From assembly GCF_029581395.1 (NCBI RefSeq), contig NZ_CP121115.1, positions 434,001 through 498,000 of the forward strand: a DNA stretch of 64,000 nt, in the 5' to 3' direction. The notes below the pieces were generated by a model. That model ran no database searches, was not told where the DNA came from, and was given only the letters and a program-made list of their open reading frames with translations. The first letter of the stretch is position 1. The number at the start of each line of letters is the position of its first letter. Of the stretch, positions 36,502 to 46,366 are shown in pieces. The DNA comes from Roseinatronobacter sp. S2 (GTDB lineage: Bacteria; Pseudomonadota; Alphaproteobacteria; Rhodobacterales; Rhodobacteraceae). The position numbers were made by a program, and so were the translations under genes.

Positions 36502-37494
36502 ATGATCCATTCAACATCTGCCAGATTTTTCGCGACCAGCTTTGCTGTCGCCCTTGCGGTGCCTGTAACCGCTGACGTCAAACTGAACCTTGCCAATGAA
36601 TACCAAGCCACGACATTTGCGGCTGTGGCGGACAATTTCTTTATCGACCGGGTCGCGGATCTGACGGACGGATCGGTGCAGATTGACTATTACCCCGGCG
36701 GGTCGCTTGGGTTCAAATCCATAGATCATTTCGATTCGGTCGGTGATGGTGCAATAGAAATCGCGAACACATTTATCGGGCAGCTTTCCGGCATCAGTCC
36801 GGTTTTCAGCCTGCCGTCCATGCCCTTTCTTGCCACATCCAAAGATAAGGCGCTGGCATTGGAGGCAACACTAAGCCCCTACTATGACGCCGTATTCGGT
36901 GATGCCAATCAAATGTATCTGTTCAGCATGCCTTGGCCACCGTCGGGCATCTGGACACATGAGACGCTGGACAGCCCAGCGGCACTGGAAGGCATGAGGG
37001 TGCGCGTGGCGGATGTGACGTCTATGCAAACCTTCCGCGAAGCCGGTGCAAACCCGCTGCAAATCAGCTGGGCCGATGTTGTGCCGCAGTTGTCGGCCAA
37101 CGCACTGGATGCAGTCATCTCGTCGGCAGAGGGGGGAACCAACATCATGCTGGGTGAATTCCTGCCCCATTACACTGCTGTCGACTATGTGATCCCTGTG
37201 AACGTTATGCACATGAATCTCGACACCTTCGAAAGCCTGAGTGAAGCCGAACAGGCAGCAATCATTCAGGCGGCCGAAGACACGTCCGATTTCATCTGGG
37301 CCGAGCTTGAACAACGTCTGAGCGACACATACGATGATCTGGCGGATCTTAACATCAACGTGCACCTGAATCCGAATGCTGAGCTGATGGCAACGCTTGA
37401 GGCGGCCAGCGCCGGCGCGTTGGAAGAGTGGATGTCAAGAATGGGCTCGGATGGCGCGGCGATACTGGACGCTTACGCAACCGCTGCGCAGTAA
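36502..37494 (+). CDS. TRAP transporter solute-binding protein (DctP type)
   Basis: A 330-residue periplasmic protein with a signal peptide (cleavage near VTADVKL) and the DctP fold; conserved regions include LEGMRVRVADVTSMQTFREAGANPLQISW and GTNIML. The ATG has GGAGTGAA upstream. It delivers a substrate, probably an organic acid or acylated compound, to the two membrane subunits that follow. Confidence 0.92.
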   Translation: MIHSTSARFFATSFAVALAVPVTADVKLNLANEYQATTFAAVADNFFIDRVADLTDGSVQIDYYPGGSLGFKSIDHFDSVGDGAIEIANTFIGQLSGISPVFSLPSMPFLATSKDKALALEATLSPYYDAVFGDANQMYLFSMPWPPSGIWTHETLDSPAALEGMRVRVADVTSMQTFREAGANPLQISWADVVPQLSANALDAVISSAEGGTNIMLGEFLPHYTAVDYVIPVNVMHMNLDTFESLSEAEQAAIIQAAEDTSDFIWAELEQRLSDTYDDLADLNINVHLNPNAELMATLEAASAGALEEWMSRMGSDGAAILDAYATAAQ

Positions 37495-37501
37495 GCATGG
37501 C

Positions 37502-37538
37502 AAAGGGCGGGGCTGAACATCGATCAGGTCCGCCCTTT
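37502..37538 (+). terminator. Hairpin between dctP- and dctQ-type genes
   Basis: AAAGGGCGG (37502-37510) pairs with CCGCCCTTT (37530-37538), followed by TC. It resembles a leaky terminator or mRNA-stabilising stem, which would give more binding protein than permease, a common arrangement in binding-protein operons. Confidence 0.65.
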
Positions 37539-37555
37539 TCATAAGGATTGAGTCC

Positions 37556-38062
37556 GTGGCACAGTTTCTTGGCGTTTACGCCCGCTTCACCACCCAACTG
37601 TCGAATGTGGCTGCACATTTCGCAATGCTCGCAATCGTTTTGATGGCAGGGCATATTCTGCTGGAAATTGTTCTTCGGGCGGTCTGGTCCTCATCAACCT
37701 TTGTCATGGGCGAATTCGTGGGTTACGCAGTTGCCGCGATGACATTTCTGGGGTTGGGTGCCGCGCTGGATGACAAAGTTCTGCTGCGGGTCAATATTTT
37801 ACTGCAACCGCTGAAAGGCAGGGCAAGGGTCGCAGCGGAGATTGTGAATGCTGCTGTTACCTTAAGTGTGTTCGGGTTCATCACATTCTTCCTGATCCGG
37901 CAGTTGCTGCGCAACTATGAGCGTGGCACCACGTCCATTTCCGTTCTTGAGATACCATTGTGGATTCCGCAAAGCTTTGTCGTGGTTGGCTTTATTGTCT
38001 TCTGCATTCAGTTAACGGGTTTGATCGCCAAGGCGCTTCATGCGCCTGAAGATATCGACTGA
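37556..38062 (+). CDS. TRAP transporter small permease (DctQ type)
   Basis: A 168-residue membrane protein with four helices (for example FAMLAIVLMAGHILLEIVLR at the N terminus and FVVVGFIVFCIQLTGLI at the C terminus). Start GTG at 37556 with AAGGA upstream. Pairs with the large subunit that follows after 9 bases. Confidence 0.88.
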   Translation: MAQFLGVYARFTTQLSNVAAHFAMLAIVLMAGHILLEIVLRAVWSSSTFVMGEFVGYAVAAMTFLGLGAALDDKVLLRVNILLQPLKGRARVAAEIVNAAVTLSVFGFITFFLIRQLLRNYERGTTSISVLEIPLWIPQSFVVVGFIVFCIQLTGLIAKALHAPEDID

Positions 38063-38071
38063 GGTTTTCAC

Positions 38072-39382
38072 ATGGGACCCTATGAAATAAGCCTGTTCGT
38101 ACTTGTTCTTATCGTCATCACGCTTGGTTCAGGTATCTGGATCATGGCGTCGCTTGTGATTGTCGGACTGTTCAGCATGTTCTTCATTGCTGACTTTAGT
38201 CTGATAAGGATGGGTACGATTTCGGCGACGATCATTTCGCGCAATTCCATGTCCTGGGAGCTTTCGGCGATTCCGCTGTTTATCTGGATGGGTGAATTGC
38301 TGTTCCGGACGCGTCTATCTCAATCCATGTTCGAGGGGTTAACACCTTTCGTAAACCGAATTCCGGGGCGATTGCTGCACACAAGCGTTCTTGGGTCCAC
38401 AATGTTTGCAGCCGTGTCTGGCTCCAGTGCCGCAACGACCACGACAGTCGGGCGCATCACCGTCGGGGAACTGCTGGCCCGGGGCTATGACCGGGCGCTG
38501 ACGACCGGTTCACTGGCGGGGGCGGGCACACTTGGTCTTATGATCCCGCCTTCGATTATTCTGATTATCTACGGCGTCATTGCCGAAGTGTCGATTATCC
38601 GACTTTTCGCGGCTGGTCTGCTGCCAGGTTTATTGATCGCTTTTCTTTACAGTGGCTATATTGTGGTCCGTGCATTGATGGACCCCGCAATCGCACCCAA
38701 GCGCGACACAGCCTATACCAAACATGATTTGTTCATCGCGGTCCGTAAGCTGCTTCCTATAATCATCCTGATGATTGTTATTCTTGGCTCGATCTATTCC
38801 GGCGTCGCCACCCCGTCAGAAGCGGCGGCCATTGGATTGGCTGCAACAATCATCATCACGGCGATCCTGCGGCAGTTCACCTGGGCGGTGTTTTACGATT
38901 CCCTCAAGAGCGCGGTGAAGGTGTCCGCGATGATTACCAGCCTCGTCGTTTGCGCTGCGGTCCTTGCGTCGGCCATGAGCTATGTGCGTCTTCCGCAATC
39001 CATAGCAGAGGTTATCGTAAATCTTTCTCCAAGCGAGTTTCAACTTATCCTGTTGCTGGCGGCTTTCTATATTTTCTTGGGGTTGTTTCTGGATGGCACG
39101 TCAATCACGGTCATGAGCTTGCCTATCACGATGCCGATTGCGATGGCCGCCGGGGTGGACCCTATCTGGTTCGGCATTTTTCTGGTCGTCATGATTGAGT
39201 TGGGCCAAGTCACACCACCCGTGGGATTCAACCTGTATCTTTTGCAGAACCTAACCGGAGACAGCTTGCCGAAAGTTGCACGGGCGACATTTCCGTTCTT
39301 TGTGTTGCTGTGTCTGGGGGGCGCAATCCTTTACATATTCCCACAGATCGTCCTTTGGTTGCCGCGGGTCATCTACGGCTAA
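38072..39382 (+). CDS. TRAP transporter large permease (DctM type)
   Basis: A 436-residue membrane protein with the many helices of the DctM family. Signature segments are FAAVSGSSAATTTTVGRI, GAGTLGLMIPPSIILIIYG and the repeat half VMIELGQVTPPVGFNLYLLQ. Together with the binding protein and DctQ subunit it uses the sodium or proton gradient for uptake. Confidence 0.92.
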   Translation: MGPYEISLFVLVLIVITLGSGIWIMASLVIVGLFSMFFIADFSLIRMGTISATIISRNSMSWELSAIPLFIWMGELLFRTRLSQSMFEGLTPFVNRIPGRLLHTSVLGSTMFAAVSGSSAATTTTVGRITVGELLARGYDRALTTGSLAGAGTLGLMIPPSIILIIYGVIAEVSIIRLFAAGLLPGLLIAFLYSGYIVVRALMDPAIAPKRDTAYTKHDLFIAVRKLLPIIILMIVILGSIYSGVATPSEAAAIGLAATIIITAILRQFTWAVFYDSLKSAVKVSAMITSLVVCAAVLASAMSYVRLPQSIAEVIVNLSPSEFQLILLLAAFYIFLGLFLDGTSITVMSLPITMPIAMAAGVDPIWFGIFLVVMIELGQVTPPVGFNLYLLQNLTGDSLPKVARATFPFFVLLCLGGAILYIFPQIVLWLPRVIYG

Positions 39383-39745
39383 GGCGTTCAGGGCCAGCTT
39401 CGATTCGGAACCCTCTCATTGAAATGCCCCGCCGTTTGATCCGCCACGCGGCTCAAGGGGCACATTTTGATGCGCTTTCAGCACATTGAGGATGCCGTCA
39501 AAGAGCTGCTCCAAACGCCGCGCTTTCGCCGCAATGTCTGAGATTCAGCTAAGCGTTCTCTCCACGGGGCCGGCCGTAGCGGCAGGCATCATTTGTCAAA
39601 GGGGGCGGGTATAAGCATCAATGTCTTGCCATATTTCACTTGTAAAAATGAAATTACATTTGTAAGAAAAGATACTTTCTGTTGTGGAGGACGGAGAGCA
39701 TGCACCGAAGGTGGGGTGCAGATTGTCATTGAAGGAGGAACACAT
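39383..39745. other. Gap before the sugar ABC operon, with probable promoter
   Basis: No convincing gene; a 23-codon frame at 39470-39541 is probably chance. TGCCCC/GGGGCA (about 39425-39461) could terminate the TRAP operon weakly. The stretch 39625-39680 is AT-rich, with ATTTCA/TGAAAT arms (about 39632-39653) and two TTGTAA copies, a plausible promoter/operator for the sugar operon. Confidence 0.4.
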
Positions 39746-40687
39746 ATGTCCAGATTCGCCCTTTCCGTTGCTGCGGCAGCGATGCTTGCAGGCGCGTTTC
39801 CAGCCGTCGCACAGGACGGCACGACAACCAAAGACAGTTATCGTTTCGTCGTCATCCCGAAGGTGGTTCACCCGTGGTTTGACAAAGTGAATGATGGCGC
39901 ACAGATGGCTGCTGCCGCGATCGAGGCGCAGACCGGGGCCACCGTGGAAATCAACTATTCCGCGCCGCAGTCAGCGGATGTGGTGCAGCAAAACCAGATT
40001 CTTGAAAGTTCTATTGCAACACGCCCGGATGGTATCGCGATCGATCTTCTTGATCCGGCGGGCAACCGCGCCTCGCTTGAGGACGCGCAGTATCAGGAAA
40101 TCCCGCTTGTGCTGTTCGACAGCGTTCCGCCCGAAGGCATGATGATTCCCTATATCGGCTCGGATTTTTGCGAGCAGGCCAAGATTGCCTCGCGTCGTCT
40201 TGTTGAGATTCTGAATGAGGAGGGTAAGGTCGCGATCATGATGGGCGTGCCCTCGGCCCCGAACCATTCGATCCGCGCCGAATGTCACCGCGAGGTGTTT
40301 GCGGAATACCCTAACATCGAAGTGGTTGCCGAAGGCATCGACAACGACGACATCCAGATCGCCCAGCAGCAGGCGGCGGCTATCATGCAGGCCCATCCCG
40401 AACTTGACGGCTGGGTTGCATCCGACGCGGCCGGGCCGGTTGGCATTGGACAGGCCATCGTCGAGGCTGGCAAGCAGGGCGAGGTTCAGCTTGTCGGACT
40501 CGATAATCTGGACGAGATGCTTGACCTGATCCGTGACGGCGTGGCCGACAGTTCGTCCGCGTCCCAGCCTGAGTTGCAGGGCTACTGGTCAGTGATGCTG
40601 CTGTGGCAGCAAGCGACGGGTGCGCCGGTGCCAAACTTCATAGATACAGGCAACGCCTTTATTACTCAGGACAATGTCGACGGCTGA
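39746..40687 (+). CDS. Sugar ABC transporter solute-binding protein (ribose-binding type)
   Basis: A 313-residue periplasmic binding protein of the RbsB/pentose family, with a signal peptide (cleavage after FPAVAQ). Family features: FVVIPKVVHPWFDKVNDGA, the ligand loop ATRPDGIAIDLLDP, and WVASDAAGPVGIGQAI. The ATG has GAAGGAGG upstream. The neighbours suggest a short sugar, polyol or triose ligand. Confidence 0.88.
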   Translation: MSRFALSVAAAAMLAGAFPAVAQDGTTTKDSYRFVVIPKVVHPWFDKVNDGAQMAAAAIEAQTGATVEINYSAPQSADVVQQNQILESSIATRPDGIAIDLLDPAGNRASLEDAQYQEIPLVLFDSVPPEGMMIPYIGSDFCEQAKIASRRLVEILNEEGKVAIMMGVPSAPNHSIRAECHREVFAEYPNIEVVAEGIDNDDIQIAQQQAAAIMQAHPELDGWVASDAAGPVGIGQAIVEAGKQGEVQLVGLDNLDEMLDLIRDGVADSSSASQPELQGYWSVMLLWQQATGAPVPNFIDTGNAFITQDNVDG

Positions 40688-40706
40688 ACGGCCAAGGCAC
40701 CTTTAT

Positions 40707-40730
40707 CGCGGGCCGCAGAAGCGGCCCGCG
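40707..40730 (+). terminator. Strong hairpin between binding protein and ATPase genes
   Basis: CGCGGGCCGC-AGAA-GCGGCCCGCG: a perfect 10-base GC-rich stem with a 4-base loop and no T-run. It sits just after the binding-protein stop, the usual place for a stem that protects the upstream mRNA and lowers expression of the downstream ATPase and permease. Confidence 0.75.
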
Positions 40731-40755
40731 TCACCCCTGAGTGATGAGGTAACGC

Positions 40756-42255
40756 ATGGCCTATCTCGAGGCGCGCGGCCTGGGCCGCGATTTTCCCGGC
40801 GTCGTCGCGCTTGACGATGTTGATATCGATGTTGAAGTCGGGCGCACCCATGTTCTGATCGGCGAGAACGGCGCGGGTAAATCGACCTTCGTCAAAATGG
40901 TCACCGGCACCGATATGCCGTCGCGCGGTACTATACGCATCGACGGTCAGGATACCGCCGAGTATCCCGAACTGTTCCGCTATATAGCCTATGTTCCGCA
41001 GGAGTTGAGCCTGTTTCCGCATATGACGGTGGCCGAAAACCTGCTTATGCCGTTTCACAGATCCGGCTTTCGGGGGCTTGTGAACCGCCGCGGGATGGAG
41101 CGTGTGGCGCAGAGCTATCTTGACCGTTTCGGCATCGAGGCGCACCCCTCGGATATTGTGCACCGCATTTCCGTGCCCGATCAGCAATTGCTTCAGATAG
41201 CGCGTGCCTCGACCAATACCGAGATGAAGGTGTTGATTCTGGATGAGCCGACATCTTCGCTGACATCGGTCGAGGTGGAGCGGGTATTCAGGGTAATCCA
41301 GGATTTCCATGATCGTGGCATCGGTATTGTCTTTATCTCGCACAAAATGGACGAGGTGTTCGACATCGGTGACGATTACACTGTGCTGCGCAATGGTCGC
41401 AAGATCGAGTCGGGTGTGCTGGGTGACACCAGTGAAGACAGGCTGATCCGCGCCATGTCGGGGCAGAAACTTGAGCTTGGTGCCGAATTTCGCCCCGAGG
41501 TTTCCGCGACGACCTCGACGGTGCCAATCCTGCAGGTTGACGCGCTGTCGGGCGACAAGTTCGACGATGTGTCGTTCCGGCTTGGGCAAGGGGAAATTCT
41601 GGGTTTCGCGGGCCTTGTCGGGTCCGGGCGGTCCGAAATCATGCAGACAATCTTTGGCTATCGCAAAGCCCGCGCCGGACGGGTGCGCATGCAGGGCGAA
41701 CCGTGGAAGCTAGGTGATACGGCGGCAAGCGTCGCGGGCGGAATGCTTTATCTTTCCGAGGAACGCCAACACCACGGTATCTTCCCAAACCTGTCTATGC
41801 GCGAGAATATCGGCCTGTCGATTCTGGACCTGACGAATTCTCCCCTTGGGATCCGTGCCAGGAAAGAACGCGAGGAGGTGGACAGAATCATTGATGAGTA
41901 TGAGATTCGCACGCCTTCGCGGGAGAAGAAGATATCGCACCTGTCAGGGGGAAATCAGCAAAAGGCGATCATCGGTCGGGCCATGGCGATCCAGCCGAAA
42001 ATCCTGATCTTTGACGAGCCGACGAAGGGGATAGATGTGCGCACCAAGGCGCAGATATATCAGATCATGAAAGGACTGGCAGAACAGGGTATAGGCATCA
42101 TTCTGGTGTCGTCTGAAATGGACGAGTTGCGCAAATGCGCAAACCGCATCATCGCCATGCATTCCGGCAGGATTACCGGGGAATTCAACACCGCGACGAC
42201 AGACACTGAAACCCTTGTCGGCGCTATTTTCGCAACGGAGGAACAGCATGTCTGA
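40756..42255 (+). CDS. Sugar ABC transporter ATPase (RbsA/MglA type)
   Basis: A 499-residue ATPase with two nucleotide-binding domains. The first has Walker A GENGAGKSTF and LILDEPTSSLT; its signature reads SVPDQQLLQIA, weakened from the usual LSxGQ. The second has the degenerate Walker A GLVGSGRSEIM typical of this family, signature LSGGNQQKA and LIFDEPTKGID. It overlaps the permease start by 8 bases. Confidence 0.93.
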   Translation: MAYLEARGLGRDFPGVVALDDVDIDVEVGRTHVLIGENGAGKSTFVKMVTGTDMPSRGTIRIDGQDTAEYPELFRYIAYVPQELSLFPHMTVAENLLMPFHRSGFRGLVNRRGMERVAQSYLDRFGIEAHPSDIVHRISVPDQQLLQIARASTNTEMKVLILDEPTSSLTSVEVERVFRVIQDFHDRGIGIVFISHKMDEVFDIGDDYTVLRNGRKIESGVLGDTSEDRLIRAMSGQKLELGAEFRPEVSATTSTVPILQVDALSGDKFDDVSFRLGQGEILGFAGLVGSGRSEIMQTIFGYRKARAGRVRMQGEPWKLGDTAASVAGGMLYLSEERQHHGIFPNLSMRENIGLSILDLTNSPLGIRARKEREEVDRIIDEYEIRTPSREKKISHLSGGNQQKAIIGRAMAIQPKILIFDEPTKGIDVRTKAQIYQIMKGLAEQGIGIILVSSEMDELRKCANRIIAMHSGRITGEFNTATTDTETLVGAIFATEEQHV

Positions 42256-43249
42256 CATGCAGACGACCTACAAGACCAAAAGGGCGGAAAGAGACGGGCC
42301 GCTTGCGGCCTTTGTCCGCACACCCGTTCTGGGCGTGCTGGCTGTTTTGATTGTCATCTTCGTCGCCTCGGCGCTGCTGTCGCCGTATTTTCTTACCGGC
42401 TACAATATGTCGGTCGTCGCGCGTGGTCTGGCCTTCGTCGCGTTGGTCACAATTGGACAGGCTTCGCTGATGCTGCTGGGGGAACTCGACCTGTCGCTGG
42501 GCACCATCGGCGGCTTGGCCGGAATTGTCACGGGCATGCTGATGGTCAACGGCGGGATCGATCCCTGGATCTCGATCCTGCTTGCACTGTGCCTCGGCGC
42601 CGCGCTCGGGTTCATCAATGGGTTCCTGACGGCGGCACTCAGGCTGCATTCTCTGGTCCTGACCATCGGCACGGCCGGTATCTATGGTGGCGCGATCCTT
42701 GTGCTGACGCGCGGTGTGGCGATCACCGGTATTCCGCCGGAAATTCAGTTCCTTGGGCGCGGGACGATCTGGGGCGTGCCGATGCCCTTTGTCATCATGC
42801 TGGTTGTGCTTGCCTTGGCAGTATTCCTGACCCTCAAGACGCCGTTTGGTCGCTACATGTATGCCATTGGCAGCAACCGCGACGCTGCGCGGATGCTGGG
42901 GATCAAGGTTGACCGAATCCGCGTTCTGGTGTTCGTGATGGCCGGTGCGCTTTCGGCGTTGGCAGGCGTGTTGCTTGTCGCGCGACTTGGCACGGCGCAG
43001 CCTTCCATCGGTAACGCATGGGTGCTTGGCCCCATCGCCGCCGCCGTGATCGGCGGTGTCGCGACCACCGGCGGCGTTGGAACCATTATCGGGGCCATCT
43101 TCGGTGCTGCAATCATCGCTATCATTGAGAACATCATCGTGCTTTTTGGCGTTTCCCCTTATTGGCAGGGGATCGTTAGTGGTGCCATCGTGGTTATCGC
43201 CATTTCCTTCGATGCGATTTCGCGCCGGTGGCTGCGCAAGGAGAATTAA
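42248..43249 (+). CDS. Sugar ABC transporter permease (RbsC type)
   Basis: A 333-residue permease of the branched ribose/galactose family with 8-10 hydrophobic helices. Recognisable segments: GQASLMLLGELDLSLGTIGG, GFINGFLTAALRLHSLVLTIGT and GNAWVLGPIAAAVIGGVATTGG. The ATG at 42248 lies inside the ATPase reading frame end, indicating coupling. Confidence 0.92.
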   Translation: MSDMQTTYKTKRAERDGPLAAFVRTPVLGVLAVLIVIFVASALLSPYFLTGYNMSVVARGLAFVALVTIGQASLMLLGELDLSLGTIGGLAGIVTGMLMVNGGIDPWISILLALCLGAALGFINGFLTAALRLHSLVLTIGTAGIYGGAILVLTRGVAITGIPPEIQFLGRGTIWGVPMPFVIMLVVLALAVFLTLKTPFGRYMYAIGSNRDAARMLGIKVDRIRVLVFVMAGALSALAGVLLVARLGTAQPSIGNAWVLGPIAAAVIGGVATTGGVGTIIGAIFGAAIIAIIENIIVLFGVSPYWQGIVSGAIVVIAISFDAISRRWLRKEN

Positions 43250-43252
43250 GAC

Positions 43253-45037
43253 ATGAACGACACCATTACCAAACCCCGGCGTGCCAAGAAACTGTTCAAC
43301 GCGCCTGAAGCCATTATTAGCGAAGCGATCGAAGGCATGGTGTCTGCCCATCCCGACATGCTGCGGATCGCGGGTGATACCCGGCGCGCGGTCGTTGCGG
43401 TTAACGGGCCGCGCGACGGCAAGGTCGGTATAGTGATTGGCGGCGGTTCAGGTCACGAACCGGCATTTGCGGGCTATGTCGGGCGGGGTCTTGCGGATGC
43501 TGCGGCCGTGGGTAACGTGTTTGCCTCGCCTTCTCCTGAACAGATTCTTGACGGCGTGCGCGCAGCCAATGGCGGAGCAGGGGTGCTGATGCTGTATGGC
43601 AATTACACAGGCGACGTGATGAATTTTGACATGGCCACCGAGGAAGCGGCTGGTCTGGGCATTGAATGCAGGTCCGTCGCTGTCGCTGACGACATCGCCT
43701 CCGCTCCGAAAGGGCGTGCGGACGAGAGGCGGGGCATCGCCGGTGATTTCTTCGTGTTCAAGATTGCAGGGGCCGCCGCTGATGCAGGGCGCGACCTTGC
43801 AGACGTGGAGGCGGCGGCACGGCATGCGCTGAAAAACACCAAATCGATGGGCGTTGCCTTGTCCGCCTGTTCCCTGCCCCAGACGGGCAAGCCGAATTTC
43901 GAGATTGGCGATGACGAGATGGAAATCGGCATGGGCCTGCATGGTGAACCCGGGATGCGGCGCGGCGCGCTGGCCCAAGCCGATGCGGTGGTGGACGAGC
44001 TGATGACACCGATTCTGGACGAACTCGCGTTGCGCAAGGGCGACGAAGTGGCGGTGCTGGTCAACGGTCTTGGCGCTACCGGACTGCTGGAACTTTACAT
44101 CCTGCATCGCAGGGTTGCCGCGCTGCTGGCCAATCTGAATGTGAAGATCCATTATTCCTGGGTAGGTGAATATGCGACATCGCTGGACATGTCGGGTGCG
44201 TCTGTCACGCTGATGAAGCTTGATTCTGACCTGAAAGTCCTGCTTGATGCACCGTGTCGCACCGCAGCCCTGACCGTTGGAGCAGTGTCCGGATCAACGC
44301 CCCCCCACAGCACGTTCAAGGCGAGGACCGTTCACGCCGAAGTCACAGCACGCAAGCCCGAGGAACAGAGCACCAGAAATCTGGCCACCGATGGCGCGAT
44401 CACGCCGCAGATATTCCGCGCTATGGTGAACGCGGCCGGAGAGAGGATTTCGATCGAGGCTGACCGTTTATCCGAACTCGACGGTTTTATCGGCGATGGC
44501 GATCATGGCGTGACCATGGATATTGGCTGGAAAGCGGTGCGGCAGGCCTTGGCCGACAGCGCCGAATCCGAAACCATCGAGACATCCTGCAAACGAATGG
44601 CGAAGGCGTTCCTCGATGCGGTCGGCGCGTCTTCCGGGCCGCTATATGCGACTGCGTTTTTGCGCGCGGGCAGCGCGATCAAGGATCGGCTGAATCTTGA
44701 TGCGCAGTCCATGGCGACGTGGATCGAAGCGGCCTGTCAGGGCGTGCGCGAACGCGGGCGCGCCGATCCGGGTGATAAGACGATGGTTGATGCATGGGTG
44801 CCCGCAGCAACCGATGCGCGCGCTGCGGCAGACAGCGGCGCCGATGTGATCGCTACGCTGGATGCTGCCTGCGCCGGCGCGAACCGGGGCATGGAGGCGA
44901 CCCGCGACATCGAAAGTCGCCGCGGACGGTCTTCGAAACTTGGCGAGCGCTCAATCGGGCATATAGATCCGGGCGCGGCCTCTACCGCCGTCATCATCGG
45001 TGCGATGCGCGATGCCGCGAAGGCGGCGCTTGGTTGA
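43253..45037 (+). CDS. Dihydroxyacetone kinase, single-chain (DhaK-DhaL domains)
   Basis: A 594-residue ATP-dependent kinase combining both domains. DhaK (about 1-345) has IGGGSGHEPAFAGYVG and GLHGEPG with His230, the residue that binds the substrate carbonyl covalently in this family. DhaL (about 385-594) has the ADP/Mg-binding FIGDGDHGVTM and GDKTMVDAW. It phosphorylates dihydroxyacetone, glyceraldehyde or another short keto-sugar. It follows the permease by 3 bases, so the transporter probably supplies the substrate directly or a precursor. No phosphotransferase subunit (DhaM) is needed. Confidence 0.92.
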   Translation: MNDTITKPRRAKKLFNAPEAIISEAIEGMVSAHPDMLRIAGDTRRAVVAVNGPRDGKVGIVIGGGSGHEPAFAGYVGRGLADAAAVGNVFASPSPEQILDGVRAANGGAGVLMLYGNYTGDVMNFDMATEEAAGLGIECRSVAVADDIASAPKGRADERRGIAGDFFVFKIAGAAADAGRDLADVEAAARHALKNTKSMGVALSACSLPQTGKPNFEIGDDEMEIGMGLHGEPGMRRGALAQADAVVDELMTPILDELALRKGDEVAVLVNGLGATGLLELYILHRRVAALLANLNVKIHYSWVGEYATSLDMSGASVTLMKLDSDLKVLLDAPCRTAALTVGAVSGSTPPHSTFKARTVHAEVTARKPEEQSTRNLATDGAITPQIFRAMVNAAGERISIEADRLSELDGFIGDGDHGVTMDIGWKAVRQALADSAESETIETSCKRMAKAFLDAVGASSGPLYATAFLRAGSAIKDRLNLDAQSMATWIEAACQGVRERGRADPGDKTMVDAWVPAATDARAAADSGADVIATLDAACAGANRGMEATRDIESRRGRSSKLGERSIGHIDPGAASTAVIIGAMRDAAKAALG

Positions 45038-45083
45038 ACGTCACAGGGTGGCGCAGCGCGAGCCGAGCCACCCGACCATCCTC

Positions 45084-46064
45084 TCAGCGCCGTTCCAGAA
45101 GCGCACGCGCCACCTCCTCGTTCGTGGCAAGGCGGTTGACGTAGCCGCCCCGCAAGATCGCGCGGATGGCCGCGAACTTGCGCATTCCGCCAGACACCAG
45201 AATCGGGCAAGGTTTCAGCTTCAGCTTGTCGGGCGGCAGGGCAATGATCGTTTCATTGATGAAATGATCGACGGGCCGCCCTTCGGCGTCAATGTAGCAG
45301 CCCAGAATTTCGCCCACCGCGCCCGCCGCAATAATGTCGACCAGATGATCCTTGATGACGCGCACCTGCGTCAGCGAACTGGCTTCATCCACCGAACCGC
45401 AACTGACCAGCGCCACATCGGCAATCTCTGTGCGCGCCAGAACATCTGTCAGCTCGTCGATCAGCAACAGCGCATCGCGTGCGGCTGCGGACGCACAAAA
45501 GATTGGAGCAGTCAGATAATGGCATTCGACCCCCAGCTTCTGCGCCATCTTCGTCGCCACATCGAATGAGTTCGATCCGGTTGCGCGCGTGATTCCGCCG
45601 ATCAGGCCAACCACCCAGCTTCCCTCGCTTGGGCGGGCGGAAAGCCCGCGCACCACGAACGAAAGTGTGCGGCCCGACCCAATGCCTATTCCCAGATCGT
45701 GCCCTTTGATCAGCGGTGTCACCATCGTGCCCGCCGCCTCGCCTATCAGCCGCTTCTGAAGCAGATAATTTTCTACATCCGGAACGACCACCACATCCTT
45801 CAACCCATAGGCATCGGCCACTTGTTCGGCCAGCCTGCGGCAGGATATAAGCGGCATGTCCAGTTCGATTTTTACAAGCCCGTCACTGCGCATCTGACCT
45901 ATCACACGGTTAACCTTCAGTCGTGTGATATCAAGACGTTCGGCGATTTCCTTCTGCGTCAGTCCGGCGATGAAATAATACCAGCCAACGCGCGCCCGTT
46001 CGTCAAGCGCGTCGAAATCCTCGTGGGCAAGGTCCGGCGACTCTGGTTCGTTATGTTCTTTCAT
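45084..46064 (-). CDS. SorC-family sugar-responsive regulator
   Basis: A 326-residue regulator of the SorC/DeoR-like family: an N-terminal helix-turn-helix (FIAGLTQKEIAERLDITRLKVNRVI) and a large sugar-phosphate-binding domain (DLGIGIGSGRTLSFVV, GYVNRLATNEEVARALL). It is convergent with the kinase gene and most likely controls the transporter-kinase operon, responding to the phosphorylated product as in this family. Confidence 0.9.
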   Translation of the reverse strand: MKEHNEPESPDLAHEDFDALDERARVGWYYFIAGLTQKEIAERLDITRLKVNRVIGQMRSDGLVKIELDMPLISCRRLAEQVADAYGLKDVVVVPDVENYLLQKRLIGEAAGTMVTPLIKGHDLGIGIGSGRTLSFVVRGLSARPSEGSWVVGLIGGITRATGSNSFDVATKMAQKLGVECHYLTAPIFCASAAARDALLLIDELTDVLARTEIADVALVSCGSVDEASSLTQVRVIKDHLVDIIAAGAVGEILGCYIDAEGRPVDHFINETIIALPPDKLKLKPCPILVSGGMRKFAAIRAILRGGYVNRLATNEEVARALLERR

Positions 46065-46366
46065 ACACGTCTCTTATCCAAATCCAGAACGACACACCAC
46101 GATCGAGTTCGGGACAACTGAAGAGCAGCTTTAGCAACAAGACCTGCCGGCGGCCCTGACGCACCATAAAAACGCATCCTGCAAGATCGCACAACGGTCA
46201 CCATTCTATGTGAACCTGGTGTTCTGTTCCATTTGCCCCCTCCCTGTCCAAGAAACGCTGCGTCGTCACCTGCCCGTTCAAGTAGACACATACATACGTT
46301 ACCGGGCCCGAGCAGGGTAGGCTTGATTCATGCCGTTGTGGACTGCCCCAAAAATATCGGGTTCCT
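46065..46366. other. Gap between SorC and the carbamate kinase remnant
   Basis: About 300 bases with no recognisable gene. It should contain the SorC promoter near 46065-46120. Minus-strand frames here (around 46200-46320) do not resemble a known family and may be decayed coding DNA. Confidence 0.35.

Noticed and set aside
42224..43351. 375-codon minus-strand frame opposite the sugar permease
   Set aside because: Its composition is dominated by Arg, Asp, Gln, His and Asn, as expected of an antisense frame in GC-rich DNA; the plus-strand permease is clear.
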